Origin: VXNE01 sp963665455
GTDB lineage: Bacteria > Pseudomonadota > Gammaproteobacteria > Pseudomonadales > Azotimanducaceae
Length of the DNA: 64,000 bases
NCBI GenBank assembly: GCA_963665455.1
Contig: OY762279.1
Location: forward strand, 5,208,001 to 5,272,000
Direction of reading: 5' to 3'
A program made the position numbers and the translations under genes. The notes under the pieces are model-generated. The model worked only from the letters and a program-made list of their open reading frames with translations. It did not search any database and was not told where the DNA came from. Position 1 is the stretch's first letter, and each line of letters opens with the position of its first letter. This document shows positions 1 to 10,305 of this stretch, one piece after another.

Positions 1-31
1 GTGATGCCCGAGCCTGATGGGACGGTGCCCG

Positions 32-3000
32 ATGCGCGGTAGCCGGCCGTCAAGCCGCGCCTGGCTCCTGCTCGGGCTGCTGGCCTGCGCATCGACGGCG
101 AACGCCGGTGACCGGCGCGACATCGTGTTCGACTGCCCCTGTAGCGCCGAGTTCATTGACGGGACGGGTGGGGAGAACGGAACCTTGCTGCTGTCCGGCG
201 GCGTGCGCAGCCTCCGTGCGGTGGAGAGCGGTGCGCTAAAGCTGTCGGCGCGCTCGCGGGACGGCACGGGCGGCGCGGCCGCCGGGCGCGTTCCGGCAAA
301 CGGCCGGCGGCATGACGAGTGGTCCATCGCGTTCGAGAAGCCCGAGTCCGGCGCCGCAATCGAGGTGCATCTGCTTGAGGAGACCGGCCGGGACGCCGAC
401 GGCACCGCGCGCTGGCACGATCACGAGGCGCTGGCCCTGTGGCCGGTGCCATCCGGCGGGACGCCGGGACCGCTCCGGTTCGTGGACCTCCTCACCGACA
501 GCGACGGCGACGGCGTGGGAGACGTAAACGAGCGCCTAGCCGGCACGTCGCCGGACGATCCGGCGTTCACGCCCGGCGAGACCGTTGTCGATGTGCTCGC
601 GCTGTACACGGCCGAGCATGCGGCGGCCGAGTCGGGATACCCGTACACCCGGATCCTGCACAAGGTCAGCGTCGCCTCCGCGATCTTCGAGGACAGCGCG
701 ACAGCGATCAGGCTGAGGCTGGTCGGCATGAGCGAGGTGGAATTGGATGCAAATGAAGAAGCGTCGAAGGAGGTCCGGGAAGAGCCCATGGCGAGCCATG
801 GAGCGGACGTGTCGGTGCTATTCAGCCCCACGCATCTCGGATACAAGAACGGTGGCCACGCGCTCCGGGGCTTCCGCCGCACTACGCTTTACTCCGACGG
901 CCTGGCCTGGGACGGCGGCACGAGCGCCACGGGAGTGACCCACGAGCTTGGCCACGTGATGGGCCTTACGCACTCCGCGGGCCAAGGCGAGACCCACGGC
1001 GCGTGGCGTTGGTCGCGCGGCCATCACGTCACTCCGCGCGGCGTACACGACCTGTTTGATCGCTGGGGCACGGTCATGGCCTACGGAAGGTACGTGATGA
1101 ACGGTATTTTCTCGGATCCGTCGCGAGACTGCGGGTCGGGTCCCTGCGGCGTGGCCATCGACGAACTCGACGGCGCCAACTCGGTGCTGTCGCTGGATCG
1201 GATGCGATTTCAGGTGGGCGCCCAGCGTGCGCCGGCCCCCGACTCGGACGGCGACGGCATCGTGGATGCTGCGGACGCCGCGCCCGACGATCCCGGCGAC
1301 TGGTTCGACGTCGACGGCGACGGCATCGGCGACAATGCCGACCCGGACGACGACAACGACGGCACGCCGGACGTCGACGATCTCTTTCCGCTCGATGCCG
1401 AGGAGTGGGCGGATGCCGACCTCGACGGCATCGGCGACAACGCGGATCCGGATGTCCAGGACCTGAGCCCGTTTCGCGATCCCGCACTGCGGGCGGCCGT
1501 TGAGGAGGCGCTCGGCAAGACCTCCGGGGCGACGATCACCGCCGAGGAAATGGCCGCCCTAGACGAATTGAGGGCGCCGGGGCGCGACATTCGGGACTTG
1601 ACGGGGCTTGAGCACGCAACCGGGCTGGTCAAACTGGACCTCCGCGGGAACCGCATCGAGGACCTCGAGCCGTTGTCCGTGATGACGGATCTGAAGCGCC
1701 TCGACCTAGGCGACAATGGGGTGGCCGACCTGTCGCCGCTCGCCGGGTTGACCGACCTGACGAGCCTTAACGTAACCGGCAACGCGGTGACCGACCTGTC
1801 GCCGCTTGCCGGGCTGCACGATCTGTGGTCGCTACGCCTAGGCCACAATCCGATTGACGACATCTCGCCGCTGAGGGATTTGCCGTCCCTGGGGTGTCTG
1901 TTCCTCAGCTATACCCGCGTGACGATCGCTGACGTGTCGGCGCTGCCACGTTTTGCTCGCTTCATTTGCCTGGGTATCGGCGGGCTCGGGGTGGCCGATC
2001 TGTCCCCCTTGTCGGGATTGGACCTCGTGCATCTCTTCGCCGGCGACAACGCGATTTCCGACCTCGAGCCCCTCGCCAACCTACTCGAACTGGAACTCCT
2101 GCATCTTGACGGCAACCGCGTCTCCGACCTCCGGCCCCTCGCCAACCTCGTCGAATTGAAGCAGTTGGATCTCGATGGCAACGATGTCTCCGACCTCGGA
2201 CCCCTTGCCGACCTGGTCAAGCTGGAACGGCTGCATCTCAACGACAACGCGGTCTCCGACCTGGCGCCCCTCGCCAACCTCGTTGAACTGGAGTTGTTGT
2301 ATCTCGACGACAACGCGGTCTCCGACCTAGGGCCCCTCGCCAATCTCGTCGGACTGAGGTGGCTGAGACTGGAGGGAAACCGTGTCTCGGACCTGTCGCC
2401 GCTGGCCGGGATGACGGGCATGCGCTACCTCCGGCTTTCGGACAACCTCATCGCTGACATCGAGCCGATCGTCAGGCGTTCCTTCTTCGGCGGCGACGGG
2501 TCTGCGGGCGCGTACGTGAATCTCTCCTCCAATCCGCTCAACGCGGCCGCTACCGAGGAGCACATCCCCACATTGGAGTCGTGGGGCGTGCAGGTCTCCG
2601 CCCTCTGGATTCGGACGGCCGCCAGCGTCCGGCTGGTCGACCCGACGCTGCGCGCCCTGGTCGCCGACGCGCTTGCTCGCAATACGGTTTTTGTTGTCGA
2701 CCCGGCGGAAAGGTGGCCGATCGGGTCGCTTCGGGAGCTCCGTGCGTACGGTCGGGGCATCGCCAGCCTGTCCGGACTTGAGGCGGCCGGCGGGCTCGAG
2801 AAGCTGTACGCGGCCTCGAACCGCATCGCGGACCTCTCGCCGCTGGCGGACCTTGCGGGGCTGCGCGAACTGGACCTGCGGCACAACCGCATCGCCGACC
2901 TGTCGCCGCTGGTGGCGAACGCCGATTTGGGCCAAGGCGACTGGGTGGCCCTGGACGGCAACCCGCTCAGCGAGGCATCCCTCAACACCCATGTGCCGGC

Positions 3001-4714
3001 GCTGCTCAACCGCGGCGTCCGCGTCGGCGTGGGCTCCGTGGCGCTGGCGCTGGTGGCCGGCGAGGCGGCGGCGCGCTTCGACGTGTCGGGCTACTTTCGG
3101 GCGCTGCTGGGCGCGAACCCGACGCTGGCCGCCCGTTCTGGCGACACGTCGCTGGCCACCGCGGCCGTGGCCGACGGCATGATCGTGTTCACGCCCGGCG
3201 CGAGGGCCGGCAGCGCCACCGTGACGGTCGAGGCCAGGAACAGCGCGGGGAAGACCGCGCGCCTGACGTTCCTCGTGCGGGTGCGCGGGCCGTGGCTGGT
3301 GCCCCTGGTCCCGAAGGCCTCCGGCTCCCGGCAGGGGTTCGTGCGGATCGCCAACCTCGACGCGCGCGCGGGCCAGGTGCGCATCCTGCCCGTGGACGAC
3401 GCCGGACGCGCGGGCGATGCGCTGACGCTCTCAATCGACGCCGGCGAGACCGTCCACTTCAACTCCGCCGACCTCGAGACGGGCAACGCCGCGAAGGGCC
3501 TGACCGGCGCCGGCGGGCGGGGCACGGGCGACTGGCGGCTGGAGCTCACGAGCGACCTCGACCTCGACGTGCTCGCCTACATACGCCACGCCGACGGCTT
3601 CCTGACGGCCATGCACGACGTGGCGGCGCGCACGGCGCACGGACACCAGGTGCCCACCTTCAACCCGGCCAGCAACGTGACGCAGCGGAGCCTGCTGCGG
3701 ATCAGCAACCTGGGCGGCGAGGAGGCGGAGGTAACCATCCGCGGCGTGGACGACGACGGCCGGTCGCCGGGCGGCGAGGTGCGCGCCCGGGTGCCGGCGG
3801 GCGCGTCGCTGCTGCTGGGCGCGCCGGACCTCGAGGCGGGCGGCGCCGGGTTGACGGGCCGGCTCGGCGACGGGAAGGGCAAGTGGCGGCTCGCGGTGCG
3901 CTCGGCGGGCGAGTTGTCGGTGATGAGCCTGCTCGCGAGTCCCGAGGGGCAGCTCACGAACCTGTCCACCGGCGCACCGGCGGTGCTCGCGGCGGACGGC
4001 GTCCACACGGTGCCGCTGCTGCCGTCGGCATCCGACGCGCTGGGACGCCAGGGGTTCGTGCGCGTCGTCAACCGCTCGACCGGGGCGGGCGAGGTGCGCA
4101 TCGTGGCGTACGACGACACCGGACTCGCCCACGACGCCCTGTCGCTCGCGCTGGACGCCGGACACACGGCGCACTTCAACTCGGACGACCTGGAACTCGG
4201 GAATCCGGCCAAGGGGCTCACCGGCAGCACCGGCGCCGGGCGGGGCGACTGGCGCCTCGAGTTGTCGAGCGGACTCGACCTCGACGTGCTGGCGTACGTC
4301 CGCACGCCGGGCGGCTTCCTGACGTCGATGCACGACGTCGTCCACGGCGCGGGACGGCGCCACGACGTGGCGACCTTCAATCCCGGCTCCAACCCCCGCC
4401 AGGTGAGCCGGCTGCGCATCGTCAATCCCGGCACGCGGCCGGCCCACGTGACCATCGGCGGCGTCGACGACGGCGCGGCGAGCCCGGGCGACGTCGTGCG
4501 GCTGACGGTGCCGGCCGGCGCGGCCACGACGGTGACGGCGACGCAGCTGGAGGACGGCGACCACGTGTTCCACGACCGCCAACGCGCCGGGCTCGGCGAC
4601 GGCCGCGGCAAGTGGCGGCTGCATGTTGACAGCGAGCAGGCACTGTTGCTGATCAACGTGCTGGCGAGCCCGACGGGACACCTCACCAATCTGTCAACCA
4701 ACCCCAGCCGGTAG
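32..4714 (+). CDS. Secreted metzincin-like protease with LRR domain and tandem C-terminal modules
   Basis: About 1560 residues. The N-terminus has a hydrophobic stretch ending in an Ala-x-Ala site (signal peptide), so it is probably exported. A metzincin zinc signature HELGHVMGLTH lies at residues 304-314, with a candidate Met-turn (TVMAYG) near 349. Asp-rich calcium-binding repeats of thrombospondin type 3 style (DSDGDGIVDAAD and similar) follow at about 404-480. Next comes a long run of internalin-type leucine-rich repeats (units such as NxVSDLxPLAxL) to about 990, then an Ig/cadherin-like segment to about 1086. Two copies of a roughly 225-residue module, also present in the next gene, end the protein. 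A start 15 bases upstream (17) is possible; this ATG was preferred because GGGACGG precedes it and it leaves a compact signal peptide. Family logic suggests a surface or extracellular peptidase binding a protein or cell target; the substrate is unknown. Confidence 0.8.
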   Translation: MRGSRPSSRAWLLLGLLACASTANAGDRRDIVFDCPCSAEFIDGTGGENGTLLLSGGVRSLRAVESGALKLSARSRDGTGGAAAGRVPANGRRHDEWSIAFEKPESGAAIEVHLLEETGRDADGTARWHDHEALALWPVPSGGTPGPLRFVDLLTDSDGDGVGDVNERLAGTSPDDPAFTPGETVVDVLALYTAEHAAAESGYPYTRILHKVSVASAIFEDSATAIRLRLVGMSEVELDANEEASKEVREEPMASHGADVSVLFSPTHLGYKNGGHALRGFRRTTLYSDGLAWDGGTSATGVTHELGHVMGLTHSAGQGETHGAWRWSRGHHVTPRGVHDLFDRWGTVMAYGRYVMNGIFSDPSRDCGSGPCGVAIDELDGANSVLSLDRMRFQVGAQRAPAPDSDGDGIVDAADAAPDDPGDWFDVDGDGIGDNADPDDDNDGTPDVDDLFPLDAEEWADADLDGIGDNADPDVQDLSPFRDPALRAAVEEALGKTSGATITAEEMAALDELRAPGRDIRDLTGLEHATGLVKLDLRGNRIEDLEPLSVMTDLKRLDLGDNGVADLSPLAGLTDLTSLNVTGNAVTDLSPLAGLHDLWSLRLGHNPIDDISPLRDLPSLGCLFLSYTRVTIADVSALPRFARFICLGIGGLGVADLSPLSGLDLVHLFAGDNAISDLEPLANLLELELLHLDGNRVSDLRPLANLVELKQLDLDGNDVSDLGPLADLVKLERLHLNDNAVSDLAPLANLVELELLYLDDNAVSDLGPLANLVGLRWLRLEGNRVSDLSPLAGMTGMRYLRLSDNLIADIEPIVRRSFFGGDGSAGAYVNLSSNPLNAAATEEHIPTLESWGVQVSALWIRTAASVRLVDPTLRALVADALARNTVFVVDPAERWPIGSLRELRAYGRGIASLSGLEAAGGLEKLYAASNRIADLSPLADLAGLRELDLRHNRIADLSPLVANADLGQGDWVALDGNPLSEASLNTHVPALLNRGVRVGVGSVALALVAGEAAARFDVSGYFRALLGANPTLAARSGDTSLATAAVADGMIVFTPGARAGSATVTVEARNSAGKTARLTFLVRVRGPWLVPLVPKASGSRQGFVRIANLDARAGQVRILPVDDAGRAGDALTLSIDAGETVHFNSADLETGNAAKGLTGAGGRGTGDWRLELTSDLDLDVLAYIRHADGFLTAMHDVAARTAHGHQVPTFNPASNVTQRSLLRISNLGGEEAEVTIRGVDDDGRSPGGEVRARVPAGASLLLGAPDLEAGGAGLTGRLGDGKGKWRLAVRSAGELSVMSLLASPEGQLTNLSTGAPAVLAADGVHTVPLLPSASDALGRQGFVRVVNRSTGAGEVRIVAYDDTGLAHDALSLALDAGHTAHFNSDDLELGNPAKGLTGSTGAGRGDWRLELSSGLDLDVLAYVRTPGGFLTSMHDVVHGAGRRHDVATFNPGSNPRQVSRLRIVNPGTRPAHVTIGGVDDGAASPGDVVRLTVPAGAATTVTATQLEDGDHVFHDRQRAGLGDGRGKWRLHVDSEQALLLINVLASPTGHLTNLSTNPSR

Positions 4715-4899
4715 TCGGTAGTAGAGGAAACGTGGCGACCACGATCACCAACTCCGTGCCGGGGCCGTGCAGGCTCGCGATGGCATTGTGGTGTAGAGCG
4801 CGCGCCGGACCACCCGGGGGTGTCCTTGCTCCAGGGGACATTCGTCGGATCCGGCGCCGCGAGCCAAGCGACGCGGACGAACGCGTGCGGCGGGCCGTC

Positions 4900-7800
4900 A
4901 TGCGCAGACGCGTTACTGCCCTTCTGGTCGCCGCAGCCCTGCCGGCCGTGGCGGAGCAGGAGCACTTCGTGCCGATGTTCCCGTCAGCATCCGACCCGGC
5001 CCTGCAGGGCTTCGTGCGGGTGGTGAACCACTCGTCGGAATCCGGCGAGGTGAGCGTCTTGGCGATCGACGATGCGGGGGCCTCATATGGCCCGCTTACG
5101 CTGTCGATCGACGCCGGCGAGACGGCACCGTTCAACTCGGACGACCTAGAGGCCGGCAACGCGGCGAAGGGACTCACGGGCAGCACGGGGGCGGGCCAAG
5201 GGGATTGGCATCTTGAGCTGACCAGCGAGCTCGACATCGAGGTGCTGTCCTACATCCGCACCGTGGACGGCTTCCTGACGTCGATGCACGACTTGGCGCC
5301 CGTCGATGGGGACATGCACCGGATCGCCATCTTCAATCCGGGCAGCAACGACCGGCAGGTGAGCCGGCTGCGGCTGATCAACCGGGGCGACCAGGAAGCA
5401 ACAGTGACGATCACGGGGGTGGACGACCGCGGCACGTCGCCGGGCGGGCGGGTCGGCGTGACGGTGGCGGCGGGGGCCGCACGGACGCTGACGGCGGCGG
5501 AGCTGGAGTCCGGTGGCGCGGGGATGACGGGCGCGCTGGGCGACGGCGCCGGCAAGTGGCGGCTGACCGTGACCTCGGCCGGATCGATCCACGCGATGAG
5601 CCTGCTGTCGAGCCCGACGGGGCACCTGACGAACCTGTCGACGGCGCCGTCGCTGGAGGAGGATGGGGTGCTCCGCGTGTCGATGTTCCCGCCTGCGTCG
5701 GACGCGACGCTGCAGGGGTTCGCGCGGGTGCGCAACCTGGAGGATACGGAAGCACGGGTGACGATCCGGGCTTACGACGACACGGACTGGGAGTACGAGC
5801 CGCTGACGCTGACGGTAGCGGCGGGACACACCGCGCCGTTCAACTCGGACGACCTCGAGCGGGGCAACGCGGGCAAGGGCCTGGCGGGCAGCACGGGCGC
5901 CGGACGGGGCGACTGGCGTCTGGAGCTATCGAGCGAGTCGGACATCGAGGTGCTGGCGTACATCCGCACGACGGACGGCTTCCTGACGGCGATGCACGAC
6001 TGGGCCCCGGTGGATGGCGACGTCCACCGGGTGGCGACATTCAATCCCGGCAGCAACGACCGCCAGGTGAGCCGGCTACGGATCGTGAACGCCGGCGGGG
6101 AATCCGCATCGGTCTCGATCGCGGGCATCGACGACCGGGGCGCGTCGCCGGGCGGCCCCGTGCGGCTGACGGCGCCGGCCGGCACGGCCCGCGAGTACAC
6201 GGCCGCAGAGCTGGAGTCGGGCGGCGAAGGGCTGGAGGGCGCGCTGGGGCATGGCGCGGGCAAGTGGCGCCTGGAGGTCACCTCCGACCGGCCAGTGCGG
6301 GTGCTGAACCTGCTGTCGAGCCCGACCGGGCACCTGACGAACCTGTCGACGGACGTGAGGCCGCGGCTGCCGCCCTTGACGGTGTCGGGGGTCGTCCGTT
6401 GGGCGGATGGCGGCGTGGTCGAGGGCGCGGTGGTGCGCGCCAGGAACCTGACCACGGGCCGCGTGGTCGCCGAGACGACCACCGACGGCGCGGGGTTCTA
6501 CCAGATCGATCACCTGACCGGCGAGCGCTACAAGATCGAGGTCGCCCTTCCCTCCGGCTTCATCCACGAGGTTCCAGAGCACATCGAGCGGCAATCGGCC
6601 GACGATCCCGCGCAACTCACCCTCGACGTTCCGCTGACCATCGACGCACGGGCCGCTGCGGCCGTGGCCATCGTCCCTGCGGGAGACCTGATCCTCAAGG
6701 ACGCGAACCGCTTCGATCTCGAAGGCAAGACCCTGACGTTCACGCCCGTTGGCGAAGACAACTACACGGTAACGGTTGGCGTCCTGGAATGGGACGCCCC
6801 CGGCGAGACGTCCGACGCGGGCAAGGAACTCCGCTATCACGGGGACTACGTGACCATCAACCTGCCCTTCCCGTTCCCGTTCGCCGGCCGGACGTGGACC
6901 CGCGTTTACGCCAACGCAAGCGGCAACATCTCCTTCCATCGACCGGAACGTGAGCACTGGCCAGACCGGGATCCGTGGTCAGCGGGGACCGTGCGCGACG
7001 TGGCCGCCGCCGTCGACTCACGGTCCGTGGCCGGGTTCGAGCTAATGATCGCGGCGCTGTGGGCGCTTTACGAGGACATCACGGTTTTGGTCGACAGCTC
7101 GTCCGCCGGCGTCACGGTGACCTGGCGTGGCCCGCGCAACGACGACTATGAACCGCTTGGCGAGAACGAGTTCCAGGCCCGGCTGCGTCCGTCTGGCGTC
7201 GTCGAGTTGGCCTTCCGCCAGGTGCCGGAACGGGATGGAATCGTCGGACTCTTCCACGGCGGCGCGGCTCGAGGCGCCACGCTCGATGTGCTGACCGACG
7301 AAACGACGGATGTCTCGCATGCCATGCTGGACATCGCGCGAGCCGAGCTGGTGGACAACGGCAGCACGCTCATCGCTCGGATCGAGTTCGCGGGGGACAT
7401 ACCGCAGGACGTTCCGCGGAGCTCGATTTCCTATGAACTCTCGTTGACCTTTGGCGATCGCGAGCGGTCCCGGTCTTCGGATTGTGCTATGGGCCTCGGG
7501 GTGAACCAGACGGACCGGGCGCCATACGCGGGGTTTTGGTGCGGGGAACCGAACGCCGTGGGTGCATGGGCGCATGACAACGTGGTCGAGATCGCGGTCT
7601 CGAAGACCCTGCTCGACGGTGCCCCTGATTTGTCGTGGCGGGTGTCCGCCATCTGGTGGGACGAGGACCACGATGGCACCGATTGGCAGTCCATCCAAGT
7701 TCCGAACCTCGACCGCGACCTGAGGGCACTAGCGTCAGGGCGGGTTGCCGGCAATGTGTTCGAGGTTTTCCACTATCCGGCGTTCGACAACGGCGACAAG

Positions 7801-8673
7801 GTCATCTTCTCGCACATCTATCGGCACGCCCCCGCAAACGCCGAGATCGGGGTGCCGTTCACGGACTTCCGCACCGACGATCTCTACAATTCCGGGGCCG
7901 GTACGGGGCCCATCAACACCACGGCCCGGGGAATCGGCAGGGATAGCCCCCAAGAAGGTGAGCGCTGGGGATCATTCAATCTCCTGACCTCCATGGAGAC
8001 CGTCTTCATTGGCGGGCCGAACTTCCGCGAGACGGGCACTTGGAGGGACTTGCAGTATCGAGCGCATGCGCCCGGGATTCGCTGGATCGCGCATGAGGCC
8101 GTGCATCGGTGGTCCGCGCACTTGAGTTTCCGAGACCCCAGCACGGGAAAAATCGAGTCTTTGGGCCCCACCCACTGGAACAACTACCTTCACGCGCCCG
8201 CGATGCATCCGGTATGGCCGGGTTTCGCCGACGCCGCCTATGTGGGTGGGTCCGTGATGGGGGGCCGGGTGTGGCGGGACAACGGAGACGGCACCTTCAC
8301 CCGAATGGACTCCCACACCGCGCTGCCCACGGGTCTGTCGGCCCTCGACCTCTACGCGATGGGCATGATCCCCGCGAGCGAGGTGCCCGACACCTTCATC
8401 CTGCGCGACGTCGAGGGCACGTCCACAAGGGACACGGTTCGCAGCACGAAGGTGCCCGTCAGCATCGACGACATCGTCGCGGCGATGGGACCAAGGGTTC
8501 CGAGTGCGGCCACGGAGCGCAAGGACTTCCGCCTTGGCATCTACTTGCTGCACCCGAACAACCGACCACCCACCGCGGAGAACGTGCAACGCGCCGGCAG
8601 CATCTCCGCGGCCGTCATCGACTACTTCGACCGCGCCACCGGCGGCCGGATGCGCGTTGTCCAAGCCCCATGA
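4900..8673 (+). CDS. Secreted multidomain protein with HExxH site, sharing C-terminal modules of the upstream gene
   Basis: About 1257 residues from an internal ATG that gives a short signal peptide (MRRRVTALLVAAALPAVA). The reading frame is open back to 4732, but that extension does not look like a secretion signal. Residues about 22-249 and 256-485 are two copies of the module found twice in the preceding gene. A carboxypeptidase-regulatory-like domain follows (about 492-554, GxVxxAxVxAxN...TTDGAGFYQI). The second half has no family I can name, but contains HEAVH at residues 1065-1069 (HExxH, a candidate zinc site) and a LSALDLYAMGMIP motif near 1150. No metzincin HxxGxxH extension is present, so it would be a different peptidase type from its neighbour. 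It is probably co-transcribed with it or arose by module duplication. Confidence 0.7.
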   Translation: MRRRVTALLVAAALPAVAEQEHFVPMFPSASDPALQGFVRVVNHSSESGEVSVLAIDDAGASYGPLTLSIDAGETAPFNSDDLEAGNAAKGLTGSTGAGQGDWHLELTSELDIEVLSYIRTVDGFLTSMHDLAPVDGDMHRIAIFNPGSNDRQVSRLRLINRGDQEATVTITGVDDRGTSPGGRVGVTVAAGAARTLTAAELESGGAGMTGALGDGAGKWRLTVTSAGSIHAMSLLSSPTGHLTNLSTAPSLEEDGVLRVSMFPPASDATLQGFARVRNLEDTEARVTIRAYDDTDWEYEPLTLTVAAGHTAPFNSDDLERGNAGKGLAGSTGAGRGDWRLELSSESDIEVLAYIRTTDGFLTAMHDWAPVDGDVHRVATFNPGSNDRQVSRLRIVNAGGESASVSIAGIDDRGASPGGPVRLTAPAGTAREYTAAELESGGEGLEGALGHGAGKWRLEVTSDRPVRVLNLLSSPTGHLTNLSTDVRPRLPPLTVSGVVRWADGGVVEGAVVRARNLTTGRVVAETTTDGAGFYQIDHLTGERYKIEVALPSGFIHEVPEHIERQSADDPAQLTLDVPLTIDARAAAAVAIVPAGDLILKDANRFDLEGKTLTFTPVGEDNYTVTVGVLEWDAPGETSDAGKELRYHGDYVTINLPFPFPFAGRTWTRVYANASGNISFHRPEREHWPDRDPWSAGTVRDVAAAVDSRSVAGFELMIAALWALYEDITVLVDSSSAGVTVTWRGPRNDDYEPLGENEFQARLRPSGVVELAFRQVPERDGIVGLFHGGAARGATLDVLTDETTDVSHAMLDIARAELVDNGSTLIARIEFAGDIPQDVPRSSISYELSLTFGDRERSRSSDCAMGLGVNQTDRAPYAGFWCGEPNAVGAWAHDNVVEIAVSKTLLDGAPDLSWRVSAIWWDEDHDGTDWQSIQVPNLDRDLRALASGRVAGNVFEVFHYPAFDNGDKVIFSHIYRHAPANAEIGVPFTDFRTDDLYNSGAGTGPINTTARGIGRDSPQEGERWGSFNLLTSMETVFIGGPNFRETGTWRDLQYRAHAPGIRWIAHEAVHRWSAHLSFRDPSTGKIESLGPTHWNNYLHAPAMHPVWPGFADAAYVGGSVMGGRVWRDNGDGTFTRMDSHTALPTGLSALDLYAMGMIPASEVPDTFILRDVEGTSTRDTVRSTKVPVSIDDIVAAMGPRVPSAATERKDFRLGIYLLHPNNRPPTAENVQRAGSISAAVIDYFDRATGGRMRVVQAP

Positions 8674-8710
8674 ACCAATCCATGGGCTACGAAGAATCCC
8701 GTCACTCGTT

Positions 8711-9406
8711 TCAGGTGAGGTTCTCGATCACCCCCGGGAGGTGATCGAGCCGATGCACTTGCGCGCTCGCCCCGACCTCGGCACCGTCGGCCGCGTTGTC
8801 GAAGTTCACCCAGATCGTGTGCATGCCCACGGCGCGGGCGCCCTCGATGTCGTCCACGGGCTGGTCGCCCACATGCACCGTCGCCGAAGCCGGCACCCCG
8901 GCGCGCTCCAGGGCCGCGCGAAACATCGCGGGATGCGGTTTGCTCGCGCCGACGTCGCCGGCAGTGAAGCCAAAGGAGAAGTAGCGGTCGAGGCCGAGGC
9001 GCGTGAAGTCCGCGTTGCCGTTCGTCAGCGCGGCGAGCGTATAGCGTTGCGCCAGGACGGCGAGGGTGGCCAAGGCACCCTCGTAGTAGGAGATTTCGTG
9101 GCGCAGGCGCAGGAACTCGTCGAAGGCACCGGCAGCCAAGTCTCGTGCTTCGCCTTCGGATCGCCCACACAGCGTTGCCGCCCGCGTGAGCACCGCGAGC
9201 CGCATCCGGGACACATCATGGGCGATGTCCGGCCGCTCCTCGATCACCTCCGCCCGCAACTCCCAGAGCGACGCGGCGTCGAACCGCTCGCCGAACTCGG
9301 GGACGCGGCGCGTCATCCAGTCACGGCTCCCGAGCTCCGCCCGGCGGATCACGTTGTCCGTCTCCCACAACGTGTTGTCGAGATCGAACGTGACGAGTTC
9401 GATCAT
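8711..9406 (-). CDS. yigB: HAD-family phosphatase, YigB type
   Basis: 231-residue haloacid-dehalogenase-like hydrolase. Motif I is FDLDNTLWE near the N-terminus (nucleophile and general acid Asp), motif II is the Thr in ALTNGNAD, motif III is the Lys in GASKPHP, and motif IV is HVGDQPVDDIEGA. YigB of E. coli dephosphorylates the pyrimidine intermediate of riboflavin synthesis and other phosphates; that activity is inferred here from family and position. The ATG overlaps the xerC stop (ATGA at 9403-9406), matching the dapF-xerC-yigB order of enterobacteria and pseudomonads. The frame is open further upstream inside xerC, but the HAD motif begins exactly at this ATG. Confidence 0.85.
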   Translation of the reverse strand: MIELVTFDLDNTLWETDNVIRRAELGSRDWMTRRVPEFGERFDAASLWELRAEVIEERPDIAHDVSRMRLAVLTRAATLCGRSEGEARDLAAGAFDEFLRLRHEISYYEGALATLAVLAQRYTLAALTNGNADFTRLGLDRYFSFGFTAGDVGASKPHPAMFRAALERAGVPASATVHVGDQPVDDIEGARAVGMHTIWVNFDNAADGAEVGASAQVHRLDHLPGVIENLT

Positions 9407-10305
9407 CCGTCCCGGGCCTTGGCACGTGGATGGGCGGCGTCGTAGACCTTCGCCAAGTGCTGAAAGTCGAGGTGTGTGTAGATCTGCGTCGTCGCGATGT
9501 CGGCGTGGCCGAGGAGTTCCTGTACGGCCCGCAAGTCGCCGCTGGACTCCAGAAGGTGGCTCGCGAAGCTGTGCCGCAGCATGTGGGGATGCAGGGCGTC
9601 CGTGCCGAGTTCCGCCGTGGAGAGCTTCTTCAGCCGCTTCTGCACGGTGCGCGGGCTGATGCGGGCCTCGCCGCGTCCGGTGAAGAGCGGCGCCGTGGGC
9701 GGGATGCCGGGCCGCGTTGCGAGCCAGGCCTCGATTGCTTCGAGGGCCGGGCCGCCCAGCGGGATGATCCGCGTCTTGTTGCCCTTGCCGGTCACCCTCG
9801 CGAACCCGTTGGCTAGGTCGAGGTCCCTGAGGTCGATACCGACCAGTTCGGCCAAGCGCACGCCGCACCCGTAGAGCACCTCCAGCATCGCGCGGTCGCG
9901 AAGTTCGGTCCGGGACTTTGGTTTCGCGTCGAAGAGCCGCGCCGCGTGGTCGATGTCGAGCGCCTTCGGCAACGGCTTGCCCCGTTTCGGGGCCTGGATG
10001 CCCGCCGCCGGGTTCGCCGCGATGACTTCGTGTCGGACGGCGAAGGCGAAGAAGGCCCGCAGGCTCGACAGCACCCGACCGAGCGTGCGTGGCGCACGGC
10101 CCCGGGCATGCAGATGACCGAGATGGGCGCGCACGTGGTGTGGTTTGCAGGCCGCCCAGTCCTCGCAGGCGGCGCGGTCGCGGAAGGCGAGCAGGTCGCG
10201 CCGGTATGCATTGATCGTGTTGACCGAGTACCGCTTCTCATGGACAAGGTAGTCGAGGTAGCGCGTGAGCAGCGGATCAGCCGCAGGAGGGTCCACCGGC
10301 TTCAC
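9403..10305 (-). CDS. xerC: Tyrosine recombinase XerC
   Basis: 300-residue site-specific recombinase that, with XerD, resolves chromosome dimers at dif. The N-terminal SAM-like core-binding domain includes a KRYSVNTINAYRRDL segment. The catalytic domain shows the expected residues: Arg in GCGVRLAEL, Lys in GKGNKTR, His and Arg in HMLRHSF, His in LLGHADI and the nucleophile Tyr in TQIYTHLDF. Length is typical. It lies between dapF and yigB as in other gammaproteobacteria, which supports XerC over a phage or integron integrase. The DUF484 gene that precedes xerC in pseudomonads is absent; 144 bases separate it from dapF. Confidence 0.95.
   Translation of the reverse strand: MKPVDPPAADPLLTRYLDYLVHEKRYSVNTINAYRRDLLAFRDRAACEDWAACKPHHVRAHLGHLHARGRAPRTLGRVLSSLRAFFAFAVRHEVIAANPAAGIQAPKRGKPLPKALDIDHAARLFDAKPKSRTELRDRAMLEVLYGCGVRLAELVGIDLRDLDLANGFARVTGKGNKTRIIPLGGPALEAIEAWLATRPGIPPTAPLFTGRGEARISPRTVQKRLKKLSTAELGTDALHPHMLRHSFASHLLESSGDLRAVQELLGHADIATTQIYTHLDFQHLAKVYDAAHPRAKARDG

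Noticed and set aside
2040..2420. Short tandem nucleotide repeats, considered as a CRISPR or satellite array
   Set aside because: The period of about 66 bases equals one 22-residue leucine-rich repeat and stays in frame; there are no unique spacers between constant repeats.
3431..4681. 416-codon open frame on the minus strand opposite the first gene
   Set aside because: Mirrors the codon bias of the repeated modules; an equally long antisense frame appears over the equivalent module in the next gene, as expected for a shadow.
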